A DNA stretch of 46,206 nucleotides from Desulfuromonas sp. (GCA_021162745.1 JAGGYC010000059.1:1-46206), one strand, 5' to 3'. Numbered from the stretch's first letter, positions 15,684 to 25,634 are shown. Notes: generated by a model from the letters alone, not told the origin. Numbers and translations: made by a program.

Positions 15684-18236
15684 ATGGAAGAGCGTTACGA
15701 TCCGATTGCCATCGAACTCGCATGGCAGAAGTCCTGGGCGGATTCCAATAAATTTGCGGTTTCAGAGCAGTCTGAAAAAGAGAAATATTATCTGCTTGAG
15801 ATGTTTCCGTACCCCTCCGGTCGCATCCATATGGGGCATGTACGTAACTACTCCATCGGTGATGTCGTTGCGCGTTTCAAACGTCTACAGGGCTATAATG
15901 TTCTCCACCCCATGGGCTGGGATGCCTTCGGTATGCCGGCGGAAAATGCGGCGATTCAGCACGGCATTCATCCGGCAAAATGGACGGTCGAAAACATTGC
16001 CAACATGCGCCTTCAGCTCAAGCGGATGGGCTTGTCTTACGACTGGGATCGCGAGTTTGCTACCTGCGATGTTGATTACTACAAGTGGGAGCAGCTGATC
16101 TTTTTGAAGATGTTTGAAAAGGGATTGGCCTACAAAAAGAGTTCCACCGTCAACTGGTGCCCCGAATGCCAGACCGTGCTGGCTAACGAGCAGGTTGAGG
16201 ATGACGGTTGCTGGCGTTGTGGAACCTTGGTTGAGGACAAAGAGCTCGATCAGTGGTTCTTCAAGATCACCGACTACGCCGAAGAACTGCTCAATAATAT
16301 CGAAAAGATGGACGGCTGGCCCGATTCCGTTCTGACCATGCAGCGCAACTGGATCGGCCGTAGCACCGGCTGCGAGATCGAGTTCCCTCTTGAACAGTCT
16401 CTGGACAAAATCAAGGTTTTTACCACCCGTCAGGATACCCTGTACGGTGCAACCTTCATGAGTCTGGCGCCGGAGCACCCAAAGGCTCTGGAGCTGACCA
16501 GCGATGATCGCCGTGCCGAGGTTGAAGCATTCATCGCCAAGGTGCGTAGCCAGGACAAGAGAAAACGTACCAGTGAAGATTTTGAAAAAGAGGGTGTCTT
16601 TACCGGCTCCTATTGCATTAATCCCGTAACGGGATGCAAAATGCCGATCTTCCTGGCCAATTTTGTGCTGATGGATTACGGCACCGGTGCTGTTATGGCG
16701 GTTCCAACCCATGATCAGCGCGATTTCGACTTTGCCAAAAAATATGATTTGCCGTTGGTGGTGGTTATTCAGGGCAAGGAACAGCCCTTGGATGCCGCAG
16801 CCATGACCGAAGCATGGACCGGACCCGGTTTGATGGTGAATTCTGATCGCTTTGATGGCTTGAATAACGAAGAGGCCAAAGAGCAGATTGCCGACTATCT
16901 GGCCAAAGAGGGGATCGGCAGCAAAACGGTTAATTACCGCTTGCGTGACTGGGGTGTCTCCCGTCAACGCTACTGGGGAACACCGATCCCGATCATCTAC
17001 TGTGACCAGTGTGGTGCGGTGCCGGTTCCCGAAAAGGATTTGCCGGTGGTATTACCGACGGATGTTGAGTTTACCGGTGAAGGGGGCAGCCCTCTCGAAA
17101 AGCATAAGTCGTTCTATACCGTCAGTTGTCCGCAGTGTGGTCAAGTGGCTCGCCGTGAGACCGACACCTTCGATACCTTCGTTGAAAGCTCCTGGTACTT
17201 TGCCCGCTTTACCTGTCCCGAGTTTGCCTCCGGGCCGGTGGATCCTGCGGCGGCGGATTATTGGCTGCCGGTCGATCAATACATCGGTGGTGTTGAACAT
17301 GCCGTTATGCATCTGCTTTATGCCCGCTTTTTCACCAAGGTGATGCGCGATCTCGGACTGATGACGGTCAATGAACCGTTTAAAAATCTTCTCACCCAGG
17401 GGATGGTCTGCAAGGAGACGCAATCCTGCCCTGAGCACGGTTGGTTGTATCCTGAGCAGGTTGTTGACGGCAAGTGCAGCCGTTGTGACCAGCCGGTGAC
17501 CATTGGCCGGACCGAAAAAATGAGTAAGTCGAAGATGAACGTGGTTGATCCCGATCGTCTTATCGCCACTTATGGTGCCGATACCGCTCGACTGTTCTCT
17601 CTGTTTGCGGCACCGCCGGAAAAAGATCTGGAATGGAACGAGCAGAGCGTTGAGGGCTGTTATCGATTCCTTAACCGTGTCTGGCGTGCCGTGTATGACA
17701 ACCGCGAGCTATTTAAGCAGGAGTGCAGCCCTGAAACAAAAGGGGACGCTCGCAACCTGCGCCGTATTACCCATCGCACTATCAAGAAGGTGACGGAGGA
17801 TATCGACGGACGATTCCATTTCAATACCGCCATTGCAGCGGTTATGGAGTTGGTTAACGCCATCTACGTCTTTGAAGGCAAGTCGAGTTACCCCGGTGCG
17901 GTTAAGGAATCACTGGAAACGGTGGTACGCCTGCTGGCGCCATTTGTTCCCCATGTGACCGAGGAGTTGTGGATGAGTCTTGGCCACGACACCGACCTGG
18001 AAACAGCTGGCTGGCCGGTTTGTGATACTGATGCATTGGTTGAAGATGAGAAATTGATTGTCATCCAGGTCAATGGCAAGGTACGCTCCAAAATCACCGT
18101 CTCTGCTTCTGCGCAGAAAGACGAGGTTGAGAAAGCTGCTTTGGCCGATGAGACCGTGCAGCGCTTCATCGAAGATAAAACGGTCCGCAAGGTGATTGTC
18201 GTACCTGGAAAACTCGTGAATGTGGTGGTGGGATGA
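15684..18236 (+). CDS. leuS: Leucyl-tRNA synthetase
   Basis: 850 residues. It charges tRNA-Leu; two tRNA-Leu(CAG) genes lie in this window. The HIGH motif is in [14 protein letters not shown]; the KMSKS loop is [14 protein letters not shown]. Zinc-like cysteine pairs ([14 protein letters not shown]) and the CP1 editing domain ([27 protein letters not shown]) are present. GGAGG precedes the ATG. The stop overlaps lptE by four bases, giving the leuS-lptE-holA order common in proteobacteria. Confidence 0.98.
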   Translation: MEERYDPIAIELAWQKSWADSNKFAVSEQSEKEKYYLLEMFPYPSGRIHMGHVRNYSIGDVVARFKRLQGYNVLHPMGWDAFGMPAENAAIQHGIHPAKWTVENIANMRLQLKRMGLSYDWDREFATCDVDYYKWEQLIFLKMFEKGLAYKKSSTVNWCPECQTVLANEQVEDDGCWRCGTLVEDKELDQWFFKITDYAEELLNNIEKMDGWPDSVLTMQRNWIGRSTGCEIEFPLEQSLDKIKVFTTRQDTLYGATFMSLAPEHPKALELTSDDRRAEVEAFIAKVRSQDKRKRTSEDFEKEGVFTGSYCINPVTGCKMPIFLANFVLMDYGTGAVMAVPTHDQRDFDFAKKYDLPLVVVIQGKEQPLDAAAMTEAWTGPGLMVNSDRFDGLNNEEAKEQIADYLAKEGIGSKTVNYRLRDWGVSRQRYWGTPIPIIYCDQCGAVPVPEKDLPVVLPTDVEFTGEGGSPLEKHKSFYTVSCPQCGQVARRETDTFDTFVESSWYFARFTCPEFASGPVDPAAADYWLPVDQYIGGVEHAVMHLLYARFFTKVMRDLGLMTVNEPFKNLLTQGMVCKETQSCPEHGWLYPEQVVDGKCSRCDQPVTIGRTEKMSKSKMNVVDPDRLIATYGADTARLFSLFAAPPEKDLEWNEQSVEGCYRFLNRVWRAVYDNRELFKQECSPETKGDARNLRRITHRTIKKVTEDIDGRFHFNTAIAAVMELVNAIYVFEGKSSYPGAVKESLETVVRLLAPFVPHVTEELWMSLGHDTDLETAGWPVCDTDALVEDEKLIVIQVNGKVRSKITVSASAQKDEVEKAALADETVQRFIEDKTVRKVIVVPGKLVNVVVG

Positions 18237-18745
18237 AACGATTAATCTCGACAGCGATTGTCTGTCTACTGTTGGTGTGTGGTTGTGGCTATCACTTGCC
18301 TGGGCGTGGCGAAGCACTGCCTGATGATATTCAGCGGGTAATGATCGAGCCATTTAACAATAAAACGGCTGAACCATTTCTCGAAACCCAGTTGACCAAT
18401 GAGATTCACGACCAGTTTTCGCGTCGCCGTACCCTTGAGGTGGTTTCCACTGCCGAACTCGCTGATGCCATCCTCAGTGGTACGATCACCAGCTATCGTT
18501 CCAGTTCGGTGTCTTATGATCTCAACGATGATATCACCGAGTATCGCGCGACGATGGTGGTAGAGGCCGAGCTGATTCGGGCCAACGGTGAAGAGGTGAT
18601 CTGGCAAGGCTCGGTCTCATGGCGAGAGGAGTTTTTCGCCAATGATGATCGTGCTCAGCAAGATTATAACGAGACCCTGGCTCAGGAAGAGTTGAGTCGG
18701 CGTCTGGCTCAAGAGGTTTATAATCGTATTACCGATAACTTTTGA
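18233..18745 (+). CDS. lptE: LPS-assembly lipoprotein LptE-like
   Basis: 170 residues. The signal [21 protein letters not shown] contains a lipobox before Cys19, so it should be an outer-membrane lipoprotein. The mature start [20 protein letters not shown] and [19 protein letters not shown] match LptE/RlpB-like proteins, which plug LptD and assist LPS insertion in the outer membrane. Its ATG overlaps the leuS stop (4 nt), and holA follows by 9 nt; this context, leuS-lptE-holA, is strongly conserved and supports the call. Confidence 0.9.
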   Translation: MKRLISTAIVCLLLVCGCGYHLPGRGEALPDDIQRVMIEPFNNKTAEPFLETQLTNEIHDQFSRRRTLEVVSTAELADAILSGTITSYRSSSVSYDLNDDITEYRATMVVEAELIRANGEEVIWQGSVSWREEFFANDDRAQQDYNETLAQEELSRRLAQEVYNRITDNF

Positions 18746-18754
18746 TGGCGTTGT

Positions 18755-19750
18755 ATGACTCCCGTTGAATTGAATAAAGCGATAGCAGCGAATAAGCTTC
18801 CTCCCTTGATTTATCTCTATGGGGAGGAAGCTTTTCTATTGGAAGAGAGCTTGACAGCGATTATGGATGCCGTGGTTGATGAGGCGTCGCGCGACTTCAA
18901 TCTACTGGTCACTTCTGGTAAAGAGGTTGATGCTGTTGAGCTGATAGACACGGCACGAACGTATCCGGTGTTTTCTGCGCGGCGGTTGATCATCGTTAAA
19001 CAGGCGCAGAATCTCTCTGCCGCAGTAATTGAGGGCCTGCTGTCTTACATTGTGGCCCCTGTTGATGAATGCTGTGTTGTCTTTTGCGCTGATCGGATTG
19101 ATAAGCGGAAAAAGTTTTTTCAGACATTTAAAAAACACGGCGAACTGGTTGAGTTTAAATCACTATACGCCAATAAAATACCTCCATTTGTTCGTGATAG
19201 AGCACGTCACATGGGGAAGCAATTCAGTGAGGATGGTTTACAGCTTTTTTGTCAGCGGGTTGGCACCAACCTTAGCGAGATAAACGGTGAATTGCATAAG
19301 TTGGTCAGTTACTGTGGCCAGCAGTCACTGATTGATGTGGCTGATGTGGCTGCTGTCGTTTGCGATACGCGTATTGACAGCATCTTTGATTTGACCGATG
19401 CTGTTGGTGCTAAACAATTGTCGCAGGCGTTGATCCTGTGTGAACGATTGCAGGTGGAAGGGGAAGCGCCGCTAAAAATTCTGGCGATGTTGACGCGCCA
19501 TTTTCGCCAGCTATGGAAGACCAGCTCGCTACTTGGTCTCAGTGCGACCAAGCAGGAGATCGCCCGAACCGTCGGCATTAATCCTTATTTTGCCGAGCGA
19601 GTGATGCGCCAGTCTCGGCAATTTAAACCCAAGGATTATCCCAGGGTCTTTGAACTGTTTCTGCAGTTGGATGTGGCGTTGAAGTCGAGTGGCTCCCACC
19701 CGCAGGCCCTGTTGCAAAAACTGCTGACTGAGCTGGTTCAGATGGCGTAG
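18755..19750 (+). CDS. holA: DNA polymerase III subunit delta
   Basis: 331 residues. Delta is the clamp-opening 'wrench' of the clamp loader. Seen: LIYLYGEEAFLLEE near the start, YPVFSARRLIIVKQAQNL, CVVFCADRIDKRKKFFQTFK, the family-typical NLSEINGELHKLVSY, SIFDLTDAVGAKQ, and a helical C-terminal domain (LKILAMLTRHFRQLWK). It lies 9 nt after lptE. holB lies on the other strand about 8 kb away. Confidence 0.95.
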   Translation: MTPVELNKAIAANKLPPLIYLYGEEAFLLEESLTAIMDAVVDEASRDFNLLVTSGKEVDAVELIDTARTYPVFSARRLIIVKQAQNLSAAVIEGLLSYIVAPVDECCVVFCADRIDKRKKFFQTFKKHGELVEFKSLYANKIPPFVRDRARHMGKQFSEDGLQLFCQRVGTNLSEINGELHKLVSYCGQQSLIDVADVAAVVCDTRIDSIFDLTDAVGAKQLSQALILCERLQVEGEAPLKILAMLTRHFRQLWKTSSLLGLSATKQEIARTVGINPYFAERVMRQSRQFKPKDYPRVFELFLQLDVALKSSGSHPQALLQKLLTELVQMA

Positions 19751-19759
19751 TTCAGACAC

Positions 19760-19787
19760 AAAAAAAGGAGCCATAGGCTCCTTTTTT
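19760..19787. terminator. Bidirectional terminator between holA and rpsT
   Basis: A7-GGAGCC-ATA-GGCTCC-T6. It lies between two convergent genes and has A- and T-runs on both sides, so it can serve both. Confidence 0.9.
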
Positions 19788-19810
19788 CATTGATATGTCT
19801 CTAGGGTTAT

Positions 19811-20074
19811 TTAGCCTAGAGTATTAACCAGTTTGGTTAAGCGACCAATCTTACGGCTGGCAGTTGCTTTATGGATAACGCCCTTGGTGGACACCTTGTC
19901 GATAAAGGGAACTGCGATGGTCAGTGCTGCTATGGCAGCTTCTTTGTTGCCTTCAGCAACGGCAAGACGAACATTTTTGACCATGTTGCGCATGGTGGTG
20001 CGTACGTGAATGTTGCGGGTTTGACGTACTTTGTTTTGCTTGTTGCGCTTGACTGCTGACTTGTGATTTGCCAT
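19811..20074 (-). CDS. rpsT: 30S ribosomal protein S20
   Basis: 87 residues, the normal size of S20. The start MANHKSAVKRNKQNK is the family's hallmark; RTTMRNMVKNVRLAV and HKATASRKIGRLTKLVN follow. I chose the ATG at 20074 (GGAG nine bases upstream). A longer reading from 20149 would run into the promoter. S20 is an rRNA-binding protein of the small subunit. Confidence 0.98.
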   Translation of the reverse strand: MANHKSAVKRNKQNKVRQTRNIHVRTTMRNMVKNVRLAVAEGNKEAAIAALTIAVPFIDKVSTKGVIHKATASRKIGRLTKLVNTLG

Positions 20075-20128
20075 TTGTAACTCCATCATTGATATGTAAT
20101 GTCGTACTATACGGATTACTGAAGGGTG

Positions 20129-20157
20129 TTTATAACACTGCCAAGGCATGGAGTCAA
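20129..20157 (-). promoter_or_regulatory. Sigma-70-type promoter of rpsT
   Basis: Read on the minus strand: TTGACT (20157-20152), 17-nt spacer, TATAAA (20134-20129). It lies 55 nt before the rpsT start codon, a strong match to the consensus. Confidence 0.8.
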
Positions 20158-20275
20158 GATTGAATTATCTTAACCGTAAAACAATTCGCATGTAAAAACA
20201 GTAGGTTGGTGAGTGTTGTTCGGTGATTAAGGTAAAATAATCCCTTTCCCGTTTTTGCGAGACAATCAAGAGTAG

Positions 20276-21850
20276 ATGATGTCTGATCGAAAAAAAATAA
20301 CGGCTGCTGCCGGTGTCTTGAGTGCCGCGACGATGATGAGCCGCTTTGCCGGCTTAGCACGCGATATGGTGATTGCCTCACTGTTCGGTGCCGGTTTTGG
20401 CAGCGATGCTTTTTTTATGTCTTTTACCATTCCCAACCTGTTGCGACGTTTTTTTGCCGAGGGTTCACTGACCGCCGCGTTTGTCCCTACTTTCAGTAAG
20501 GTTCGCCATGATGAAGGGGAGGAGGCGGCCCGGCGGGTGGTTTCCACCTGTTGGACCTTGCTGCTGACGGTGATGATTGTTGTCACTGCTTGCGGGATTG
20601 CCCTGTCACCATGGCTGGTTGAGGGGATGGCCAACGGCTTTTCCGACGTCGCCGGTAAGCTGGAGCTGACGACTCGGTTGACGCAGATCATGTTCCCCTA
20701 CATCTTTTTTGTCAGCTTGCTGGCGCTGTTAACCGGGGTGCTTAATGTCTATGGCCATTACTTTGTGCCGGCATTTTCCCCGCTGGTGCTCAATCTGGCC
20801 ATGATCACCAGTGCCGTGTTGTTTCATCAACGCTTTGCTGTTGCCATTGAAGCCCTGGCTTGGGGTGTGGTTGTCGGTGGGATGTTGCAACTGGCGATGA
20901 CCCTGCCGGTGGTGTGGCGTTATGGTTTTCATCTCCATTGTAGTTTTAACTGGAAGGATTCGGTCGTCAGGCGGATCGCTATGTTGATGGTGCCGGGGAT
21001 TGTTGGGGTGGCGATTTACCAGATCAACGTCGTCGTTACCCGCCTGCTGTCGTCTTTTTTGGATCAGGGCAGTGTTTCCTATCTTTATTACGGTCAGCGC
21101 CTGTTTGAATTTCCGCAGGGGATCTTTATTGTTTCCCTGGCTCAGGCGGTATTGCCAACCATGAGTCAACAGGCTGCCCGGCAGGATATGGATCAGGTTA
21201 AGCAGTCGTTACGTTATGCCTTGACGTTGATTGTGCTGGTGACGCTGCCGGCGGCGGTGGGTTTAGCTGTTTGCGCTGTGCCGATTTTCAGTCAGCTGTT
21301 TATGCAAGGAGCTTTTGGCTATGGCGATGTACAACAGACGGCACGCGCTTTGGTTGCCTATGCTCCCGGATTGCTGTTTGTCGGTATCAGCCGAGTAATC
21401 GTTCCCACTTTTTATGCCCTTCAGGATACCAAAACACCGGTGCGGGTTTCATTCTGGACGTTACTGGCTAATGTTGGTTTTGGTGTGTTGTTGATGGGGC
21501 CGTTCAAGCATGTGGGGTTGGCCGCAGCGCTGACGTTGTCGTCGGTGCTCAATGCCATGCTGTTGTTGTGGTTGTTGCGCCGCAAGTTGGGATCGCTGGC
21601 ATTGGACGGTGTTGCCGGTGTGGTGGTTAAAGCGATGCTGGCCAGTGCTGCAATGGCGGCAGTGGTGCATTGGTGCCTGAGCTTTGGTGTGTGGCGGCAA
21701 GGGGTGAGTTTTAACAACCTGTCGCTGCTTGTCGGGGCAATTAGTGCCGGAGTGGTCGTTTATCTTGTCAGTTGCTTTGTGCTCAAGGTTGATGAGGTGA
21801 GTGAATTGATGCAGCTGGTGCGGCGCAAGGTTCGTCGGTCGGGTAACTGA
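20276..21850 (+). CDS. murJ: Lipid II flippase MurJ
   Basis: 524 residues, about 14 transmembrane helices, MOP superfamily. MurJ moves lipid II across the inner membrane for peptidoglycan synthesis. Seen: AAAGVLSAATMMSRFAGLAR and DMVIASLFGAGFGSDAFF at the N-terminus, FTIPNLLRRFFAEGSLTAAF, which is the strongly conserved MurJ motif, FVPTFSK, and GISRVIVPTFYALQDTKTPV in the C-terminal half. Two adjacent ATGs are possible (20276, 20279). It has no close plus-strand neighbour upstream; a region of repeats follows. Confidence 0.97.
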   Translation: MMSDRKKITAAAGVLSAATMMSRFAGLARDMVIASLFGAGFGSDAFFMSFTIPNLLRRFFAEGSLTAAFVPTFSKVRHDEGEEAARRVVSTCWTLLLTVMIVVTACGIALSPWLVEGMANGFSDVAGKLELTTRLTQIMFPYIFFVSLLALLTGVLNVYGHYFVPAFSPLVLNLAMITSAVLFHQRFAVAIEALAWGVVVGGMLQLAMTLPVVWRYGFHLHCSFNWKDSVVRRIAMLMVPGIVGVAIYQINVVVTRLLSSFLDQGSVSYLYYGQRLFEFPQGIFIVSLAQAVLPTMSQQAARQDMDQVKQSLRYALTLIVLVTLPAAVGLAVCAVPIFSQLFMQGAFGYGDVQQTARALVAYAPGLLFVGISRVIVPTFYALQDTKTPVRVSFWTLLANVGFGVLLMGPFKHVGLAAALTLSSVLNAMLLLWLLRRKLGSLALDGVAGVVVKAMLASAAMAAVVHWCLSFGVWRQGVSFNNLSLLVGAISAGVVVYLVSCFVLKVDEVSELMQLVRRKVRRSGN

Positions 21851-21873
21851 TTGATTTGAAATCAAAGGTCAAG

Positions 21874-22113
21874 GTCGCGGGTCTCGCCCCGCAGGCGACG
21901 TACTTTTTGCCAAGCCCCAAAAAGTAAGCAAAAATGGCTTTTGAAACCAAAGTAACCAACCGTGGCATACAACGGTTTCAGGGTGCCCACGGCATAGTAG
22001 CCTGAGCTGCGAGGGCGGGCCTGATCCTTTGCGGCCCGCATAACTTGATTGATGATATTTCATCTTGAACAGGTCGCAGTCAGGTAGGATGCGGTAAGCG
22101 TTCGCGAATCGCA
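21874..22113. repeat. Composite of several intergenic palindromes
   Basis: Four palindromes are visible between murJ and trmL. GTCGC (21874-21878)/GCGAC (21895-21899) encloses GCGGG/CCCGC. TACTTTTTG (21901-21909)/CAAAAAGTA (21918-21926) is perfect. GCGGGCC (22015-22021)/GGCCCGC (22033-22039) is perfect. GTAGGATGCGGT (22084-22095) starts a degenerate copy of the palindrome at 28863. No T-run or gene is seen, and the string is not shared by any coding region. It is likely a mosaic of dispersed repeats. Confidence 0.65.
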
Positions 22114-22132
22114 CTGTTTTATCCGAGGTCGG

Positions 22133-22603
22133 TTAATCCAGGGCACCAGCCTGACGCAACGCTTCATACAAAACAATCCCTGCCGAGGTTGACAGGTTCA
22201 GGCTGCGCACGGCATCCGAGCTGAGGGGGATGCGCAGGCAACGCTGAGGGTATTGTTCCAGCAGTGCTTTAGGCAAGCCTTTGGTCTCTTTGCCGAAGGC
22301 GATGAAATCGCCGGCGCGGAAATCTGCCTGGACATAGGATTTTTCTGCGGTTTTTGATGTGTACCACCAGCGTCCGTCAGGGTAGGCCTGTTCCAGTTGT
22401 TCCAGAGTCTCCCAACGATGCAGAGAGACATGGGGCCAATAGTCGAGTCCGGCCCTTTTCAGGTAGCGGTCATCGAGAGAAAACCCCAGCTTTCCCACCA
22501 GATGCAGATGGGTTTGTGTGCCTGCGCATAAGCGGGCAATGTTGCCGGTATTAGGGGGGATTTCCGGTTCAACCAAGACAATATGAAAAGCTGTTTCTAG
22601 CAT
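22133..22603 (-). CDS. trmL: tRNA (cytidine/uridine-2'-O-)-methyltransferase, TrmL type
   Basis: 156 residues from the ATG at 22603. SPOUT-class methyltransferase of the wobble position of tRNA-Leu. Seen: FHIVLVEPEIPPNTGNIARL at the N-terminus, HLVGKLGFSLDDRYLKRAGLDYW, and the SAM-binding knot: FGKETKGLP, LRIPLSSDAVRSLNLSTSAGIVLYEALRQ. I preferred 22603 (MLETAFHIVLVEP), which overlaps the stop of the acyltransferase gene by seven bases, implying coupling. A longer reading begins at 22651. Confidence 0.94.
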   Translation of the reverse strand: MLETAFHIVLVEPEIPPNTGNIARLCAGTQTHLHLVGKLGFSLDDRYLKRAGLDYWPHVSLHRWETLEQLEQAYPDGRWWYTSKTAEKSYVQADFRAGDFIAFGKETKGLPKALLEQYPQRCLRIPLSSDAVRSLNLSTSAGIVLYEALRQAGALD

Positions 22604-23511
22604 GATTTTTGTTCTGTCGATTTTCTCCAGCGGCGGTGAACCCAAAACCACTGATCAGGTTGTTGGCGGATTGCCTCTTCAACAATATCGGTCAACGTCT
22701 GGGTGGCACGCTGAACCGCCTCTTCCGACGTCGGCTCATCAAAGATGATGGGCTGCTGAATTATCACGCGGTAGCTGAAGTCGGGATTGCGATAGACAAA
22801 CACCGGTACGATCGGCGTCCGGTTTTTCAGGGCAATCTGGGGGATGATGGGCGTCGCGTAAGCGGGGCGGTTAAAAAAATTGACGACAATCCCCTGTTTT
22901 TTTGAGATATGCTGATCCAGCAACAGGCAAACCATGTGTTGATCTGCCAGGGAGCGGATAATACGCCGAGCTCCTTTTTTGCTGTCAAGACATTGGCCGC
23001 CGGCGGCTTCGCGTTGCTGCTGGATAAAGCGGTCAACAAAGGGATTGCGGATTTTTTTGGTGACGAAGTCGACGGGGTATCCCATCAGCGGCATGAAAAA
23101 TGTTCCTGCTTCCCAAAAACCGACGTGGCCGGTGAGGAGAAACGCACCGCGATTCTGTTCCTTTAATTGCTGCAGGTGCTCCAGCCCTTCAAAACTGAAA
23201 TGGGCGTCAATATCCTGCTGAGTTTTAAAATGGTTCATTCGCAGCATCTCCATGCTGCTGATGCCGAGATGTTCAAATACCTGGCGAACCTGCTGCTCAA
23301 CCCATTGTTCATTCTGTTCCGGGTAGGCACAGCGCAGATTTTCGCGAGCGGTTTTAACCCGTTGCGGTTGAAAAAAACGACTGAAGCGGCCTAGCTTTTT
23401 CCCGAACTTTAGCGCTGTCAGGCGCGGCAACAGCCGGGCGATGGCGACAAAAAAGAAAAAAGGTGCCGCTTCGAGGATATTTTGAATTTTATGTCTGTTT
23501 TGTTTCTTCAT
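22597..23511 (-). CDS. LpxL/HtrB-like lipid A acyltransferase
   Basis: 304 residues. Family of acyltransferases that add a secondary acyl chain to lipid A from acyl-ACP at the inner membrane. One N-terminal hydrophobic anchor (NILEAAPFFFFVAIARLLP), the HX4E catalytic motif at TGHVGFWEAG, then LLLDQHISKKQGIVVNFF, TPIVPVFVYRN and a C-terminal QWFWVHRRW, a hallmark of the family. I chose the ATG at 23511 rather than a TTG at 23532. Whether it adds laurate, myristate or another chain cannot be read from sequence. Confidence 0.88.
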   Translation of the reverse strand: MKKQNRHKIQNILEAAPFFFFVAIARLLPRLTALKFGKKLGRFSRFFQPQRVKTARENLRCAYPEQNEQWVEQQVRQVFEHLGISSMEMLRMNHFKTQQDIDAHFSFEGLEHLQQLKEQNRGAFLLTGHVGFWEAGTFFMPLMGYPVDFVTKKIRNPFVDRFIQQQREAAGGQCLDSKKGARRIIRSLADQHMVCLLLDQHISKKQGIVVNFFNRPAYATPIIPQIALKNRTPIVPVFVYRNPDFSYRVIIQQPIIFDEPTSEEAVQRATQTLTDIVEEAIRQQPDQWFWVHRRWRKSTEQKSC

Positions 23512-23623
23512 GGTGCTCTCTTTACTGGTCAAAGAATCGCAGGGATATTACCATGGCAAAATTGATTCAGGCAAGCGACAGCTGTTAAATTCTCGGAAGA
23601 CCTAATCACAAATAAATCTATTT

Positions 23624-23711
23624 ACAGGGATATTCAGGATAGACAGGATAACACCTTAAAGTCTAAAGACCTTTGAACCTTGTTTGCCATCCTGAATATT
23701 CTGTTTGTCTC
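23624..23711. repeat. Imperfect inverted repeat before NFACT gene
   Basis: GATATTCAGGAT (23629-23640) and ATCCTGAATATT (23689-23700) pair almost perfectly, across an interior with a smaller inverted repeat (AAAGTC..GACTTT-like). The ATTCAGGAT/ATCCTGAAT string is a common bacterial intergenic repeat as I recall it. No promoter or terminator is clear; the rest of the 217-nt gap is A/T-rich. Confidence 0.55.
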
Positions 23712-23750
23712 TGTTCAACCTTTTGCTTTGTAATTAAGGTGAGTTAAACG

Positions 23751-25391
23751 ATGGATTGTTTTTTTCTTCAGGCTCTGATTCGACAATTGCAACCCTTATT
23801 ACAAGGGGCGATTGTCAATAAAATCTATCAGCCCCAGGCCGATATGCTGATCCTGCGGTTATGGAACGGTCGTGGTGACCAACGACTGCTGATCAGCATT
23901 GCGCCTCCGGCTGCCCACCTGTTGCTAACCGATCTGCCCTATCGTAATCCTATCCGTCCGCCCCGTTTTTGCCAGTTGCTACGGGCGCGTTTGAAACGGC
24001 TGGTGTCGTTGACGGTTTCCGAGTGTGATCGTGTGGTGGTGATGCGATTTACGGGACAGGATGAACGGGACTATCAACTGATCGCCGAATTGTTCGGTCG
24101 CGAGGCCAATGTTCATCTTGTTGACGACCAGGGGATGGTTGTCGATAGTCTGCGCCGTGGTGTGGCGTCGCAGTCTCGTGATCTGAGTGTTGGCAAATCC
24201 TATCAGCCGCTGGCCTGTCGTGGCGATATCCCTTTAACGGCATTATTCGAACAGTCTGTTGAGAGCGTGCCACCGGCTGCTGAGCTGAGCCGTTTTCTGC
24301 AACAGCGGGTATCCCCCATGAGCAAGGCGGTGGCGCAGTCGCTGGCGAATGAGGCTAAAGGTCATGCTGTTGATGAGGTGGTAGGGGCGTTTGTGCACCG
24401 TTGGCAACAGCAGGAACTGCTGCCGTGCAGTGCTGATGGGGTGCTGACTATGACCTGTCAGGGTGATCAAGAACAGTGCAGTGATTTGAATCAGTATGCG
24501 CAACGATTCTATCAGCAACAGTCCAGCGCATCCGGTAATGCCGGCGAGTTGGAAAAGGTGGTCAAAAAAGCGCTGAAGCGTCTCGATAAACGCCTTGGCC
24601 ATATTGATCAGGAGGTACAGGTCTGTGAGCAAGCGGAAGAATTTCGCCAACAGGCGGATCTGCTCCTTGCTCATCGCCATCTGCTCAAGCGGGGAATGAC
24701 AGAGATCGAGGTGGTTGATTATTATCAACAGCCCCCTGCGTTCTGCCGAATTGAACTCGATTCAGCCAAGACGCCGCAACAGAATATCGAGGTTTATTTT
24801 AAACGCTATCGCAAGGCGAAGCGGGGACTGGAACATTGTCAGCGTCGTTGGGTGCAGACCGGGCAGGAGATCGAATGGCTTGAGCAGATCGCCCAGCAGC
24901 TTGATGATGCTTCAGAAGTGGCGGATCTGGAGATTGTTCGCGAAGAACTGATTGAATCCGGTTATTATCGACCACAATCCGCTTTGCAGCGCGATACCCG
25001 TCGTCAGTCGCCGTCGGCATTGGTGAATCGTACCCTGTCACCCGGTGGGTGGACGCTGTTATGGGGGCGCAACAACAAGACCAATGACTATGTCAGCAAA
25101 CAGCTGCTTAAACCGCGTGACCTGTGGTTTCACGCCCATAATATTCCGGGTTGTCATCTGGTGCTGAAATCGGACGGCGCCGATGTGAGTGAAGAGGATC
25201 TGTTGTTTGCTGCAAGTATTGCAGCGGCCCATTCCAGAGGGGGCAAAGGGGATAAGGTCGAGGTGATGTACACCACGGGCAAACATGTCAAACGGCTCAA
25301 AGGTGCGCCTCTTGGTTTGGTTACCGTCGATGAGTATCAGACGTTACGGGTAACGCCGCGCTTTGTCAGTGACTCAGAGAGAGGGCGATGA
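23751..25391 (+). CDS. NFACT family RNA-binding protein (RqcH/FbpA-like)
   Basis: 546 residues. In bacteria RqcH recruits tRNA-Ala to stalled 50S subunits and tags nascent chains with alanine; some family members are also fibronectin-binding. N-terminal NFACT-N domain (about 1-200: AIVNKIYQPQADMLILRLW), a coiled middle (about 250-420, KKALKRLDKRLGHIDQEVQ), and a C-terminal NFACT-R RNA-binding domain (about 430-540) with GWTLLWGRNNKTNDYVS, DLWFHAHNIPGCHLVLK and GDKVEVMYTTGKHVKRLKGA. A long-reading ATG is preceded by AAGGTGAG. The C-terminus is a little shorter than in Firmicutes RqcH. Function as RqcH is likely but not proved. Confidence 0.88.
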   Translation: MDCFFLQALIRQLQPLLQGAIVNKIYQPQADMLILRLWNGRGDQRLLISIAPPAAHLLLTDLPYRNPIRPPRFCQLLRARLKRLVSLTVSECDRVVVMRFTGQDERDYQLIAELFGREANVHLVDDQGMVVDSLRRGVASQSRDLSVGKSYQPLACRGDIPLTALFEQSVESVPPAAELSRFLQQRVSPMSKAVAQSLANEAKGHAVDEVVGAFVHRWQQQELLPCSADGVLTMTCQGDQEQCSDLNQYAQRFYQQQSSASGNAGELEKVVKKALKRLDKRLGHIDQEVQVCEQAEEFRQQADLLLAHRHLLKRGMTEIEVVDYYQQPPAFCRIELDSAKTPQQNIEVYFKRYRKAKRGLEHCQRRWVQTGQEIEWLEQIAQQLDDASEVADLEIVREELIESGYYRPQSALQRDTRRQSPSALVNRTLSPGGWTLLWGRNNKTNDYVSKQLLKPRDLWFHAHNIPGCHLVLKSDGADVSEEDLLFAASIAAAHSRGGKGDKVEVMYTTGKHVKRLKGAPLGLVTVDEYQTLRVTPRFVSDSERGR

Positions 25392-25414
25392 AGGGGGCGA
25401 TGGCGATTTTTTTG

Positions 25415-25443
25415 TTGCATTTGGCCCGAGCGTTTGTTATAAA
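25415..25443 (+). promoter_or_regulatory. Promoter of first tRNA-Leu
   Basis: TTGCAT (25415-25420), 17-nt spacer, TATAAA (25438-25443), 14 nt before the tRNA. It lies just after the NFACT stop. Confidence 0.8.
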
Positions 25444-25457
25444 ACCTCTCGCTTCAA

Positions 25458-25545
25458 GCCGAAGTGGTGGAATCTGGTAGACACGCATGATTCAGGTTCA
25501 TGTGCTCGTAAGGGCGTGGGAGTTCGAGTCTCCCCTTCGGCACCA
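25458..25545 (+). tRNA. tRNA-Leu(CAG), copy 1
   Basis: 88 nt with encoded CCA. Acceptor GCCGAAG/CTTCGGC, anticodon loop TTCAGGT (anticodon CAG), long variable arm typical of class II tRNA (TGCTCGTAAGGGCGT), T-loop TTCGAGT. Reads CUG codons. Identical to copy 2, about 190 nt downstream. Confidence 0.97.
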
Positions 25546-25554
25546 AATAAAAAC

Positions 25555-25586
25555 AACCCGCTACCGCAAGGTGGCGGGTTTTTTTA
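25555..25586 (+). terminator. Terminator of tRNA-Leu copy 1
   Basis: AACCCGCTACC-GCAA-GGTGGCGGGTT followed by a T-run. Confidence 0.92.
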
Positions 25587-25605
25587 TTTTGTAAGAAATT
25601 TATAT

Positions 25606-25634
25606 TTGCATTTCAACGGCCTGTTTGTTATAAA
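25606..25634 (+). promoter_or_regulatory. Promoter of second tRNA-Leu
   Basis: TTGCAT (25606-25611), 17-nt spacer, TATAAA (25629-25634), the same arrangement as copy 1. Confidence 0.8.
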
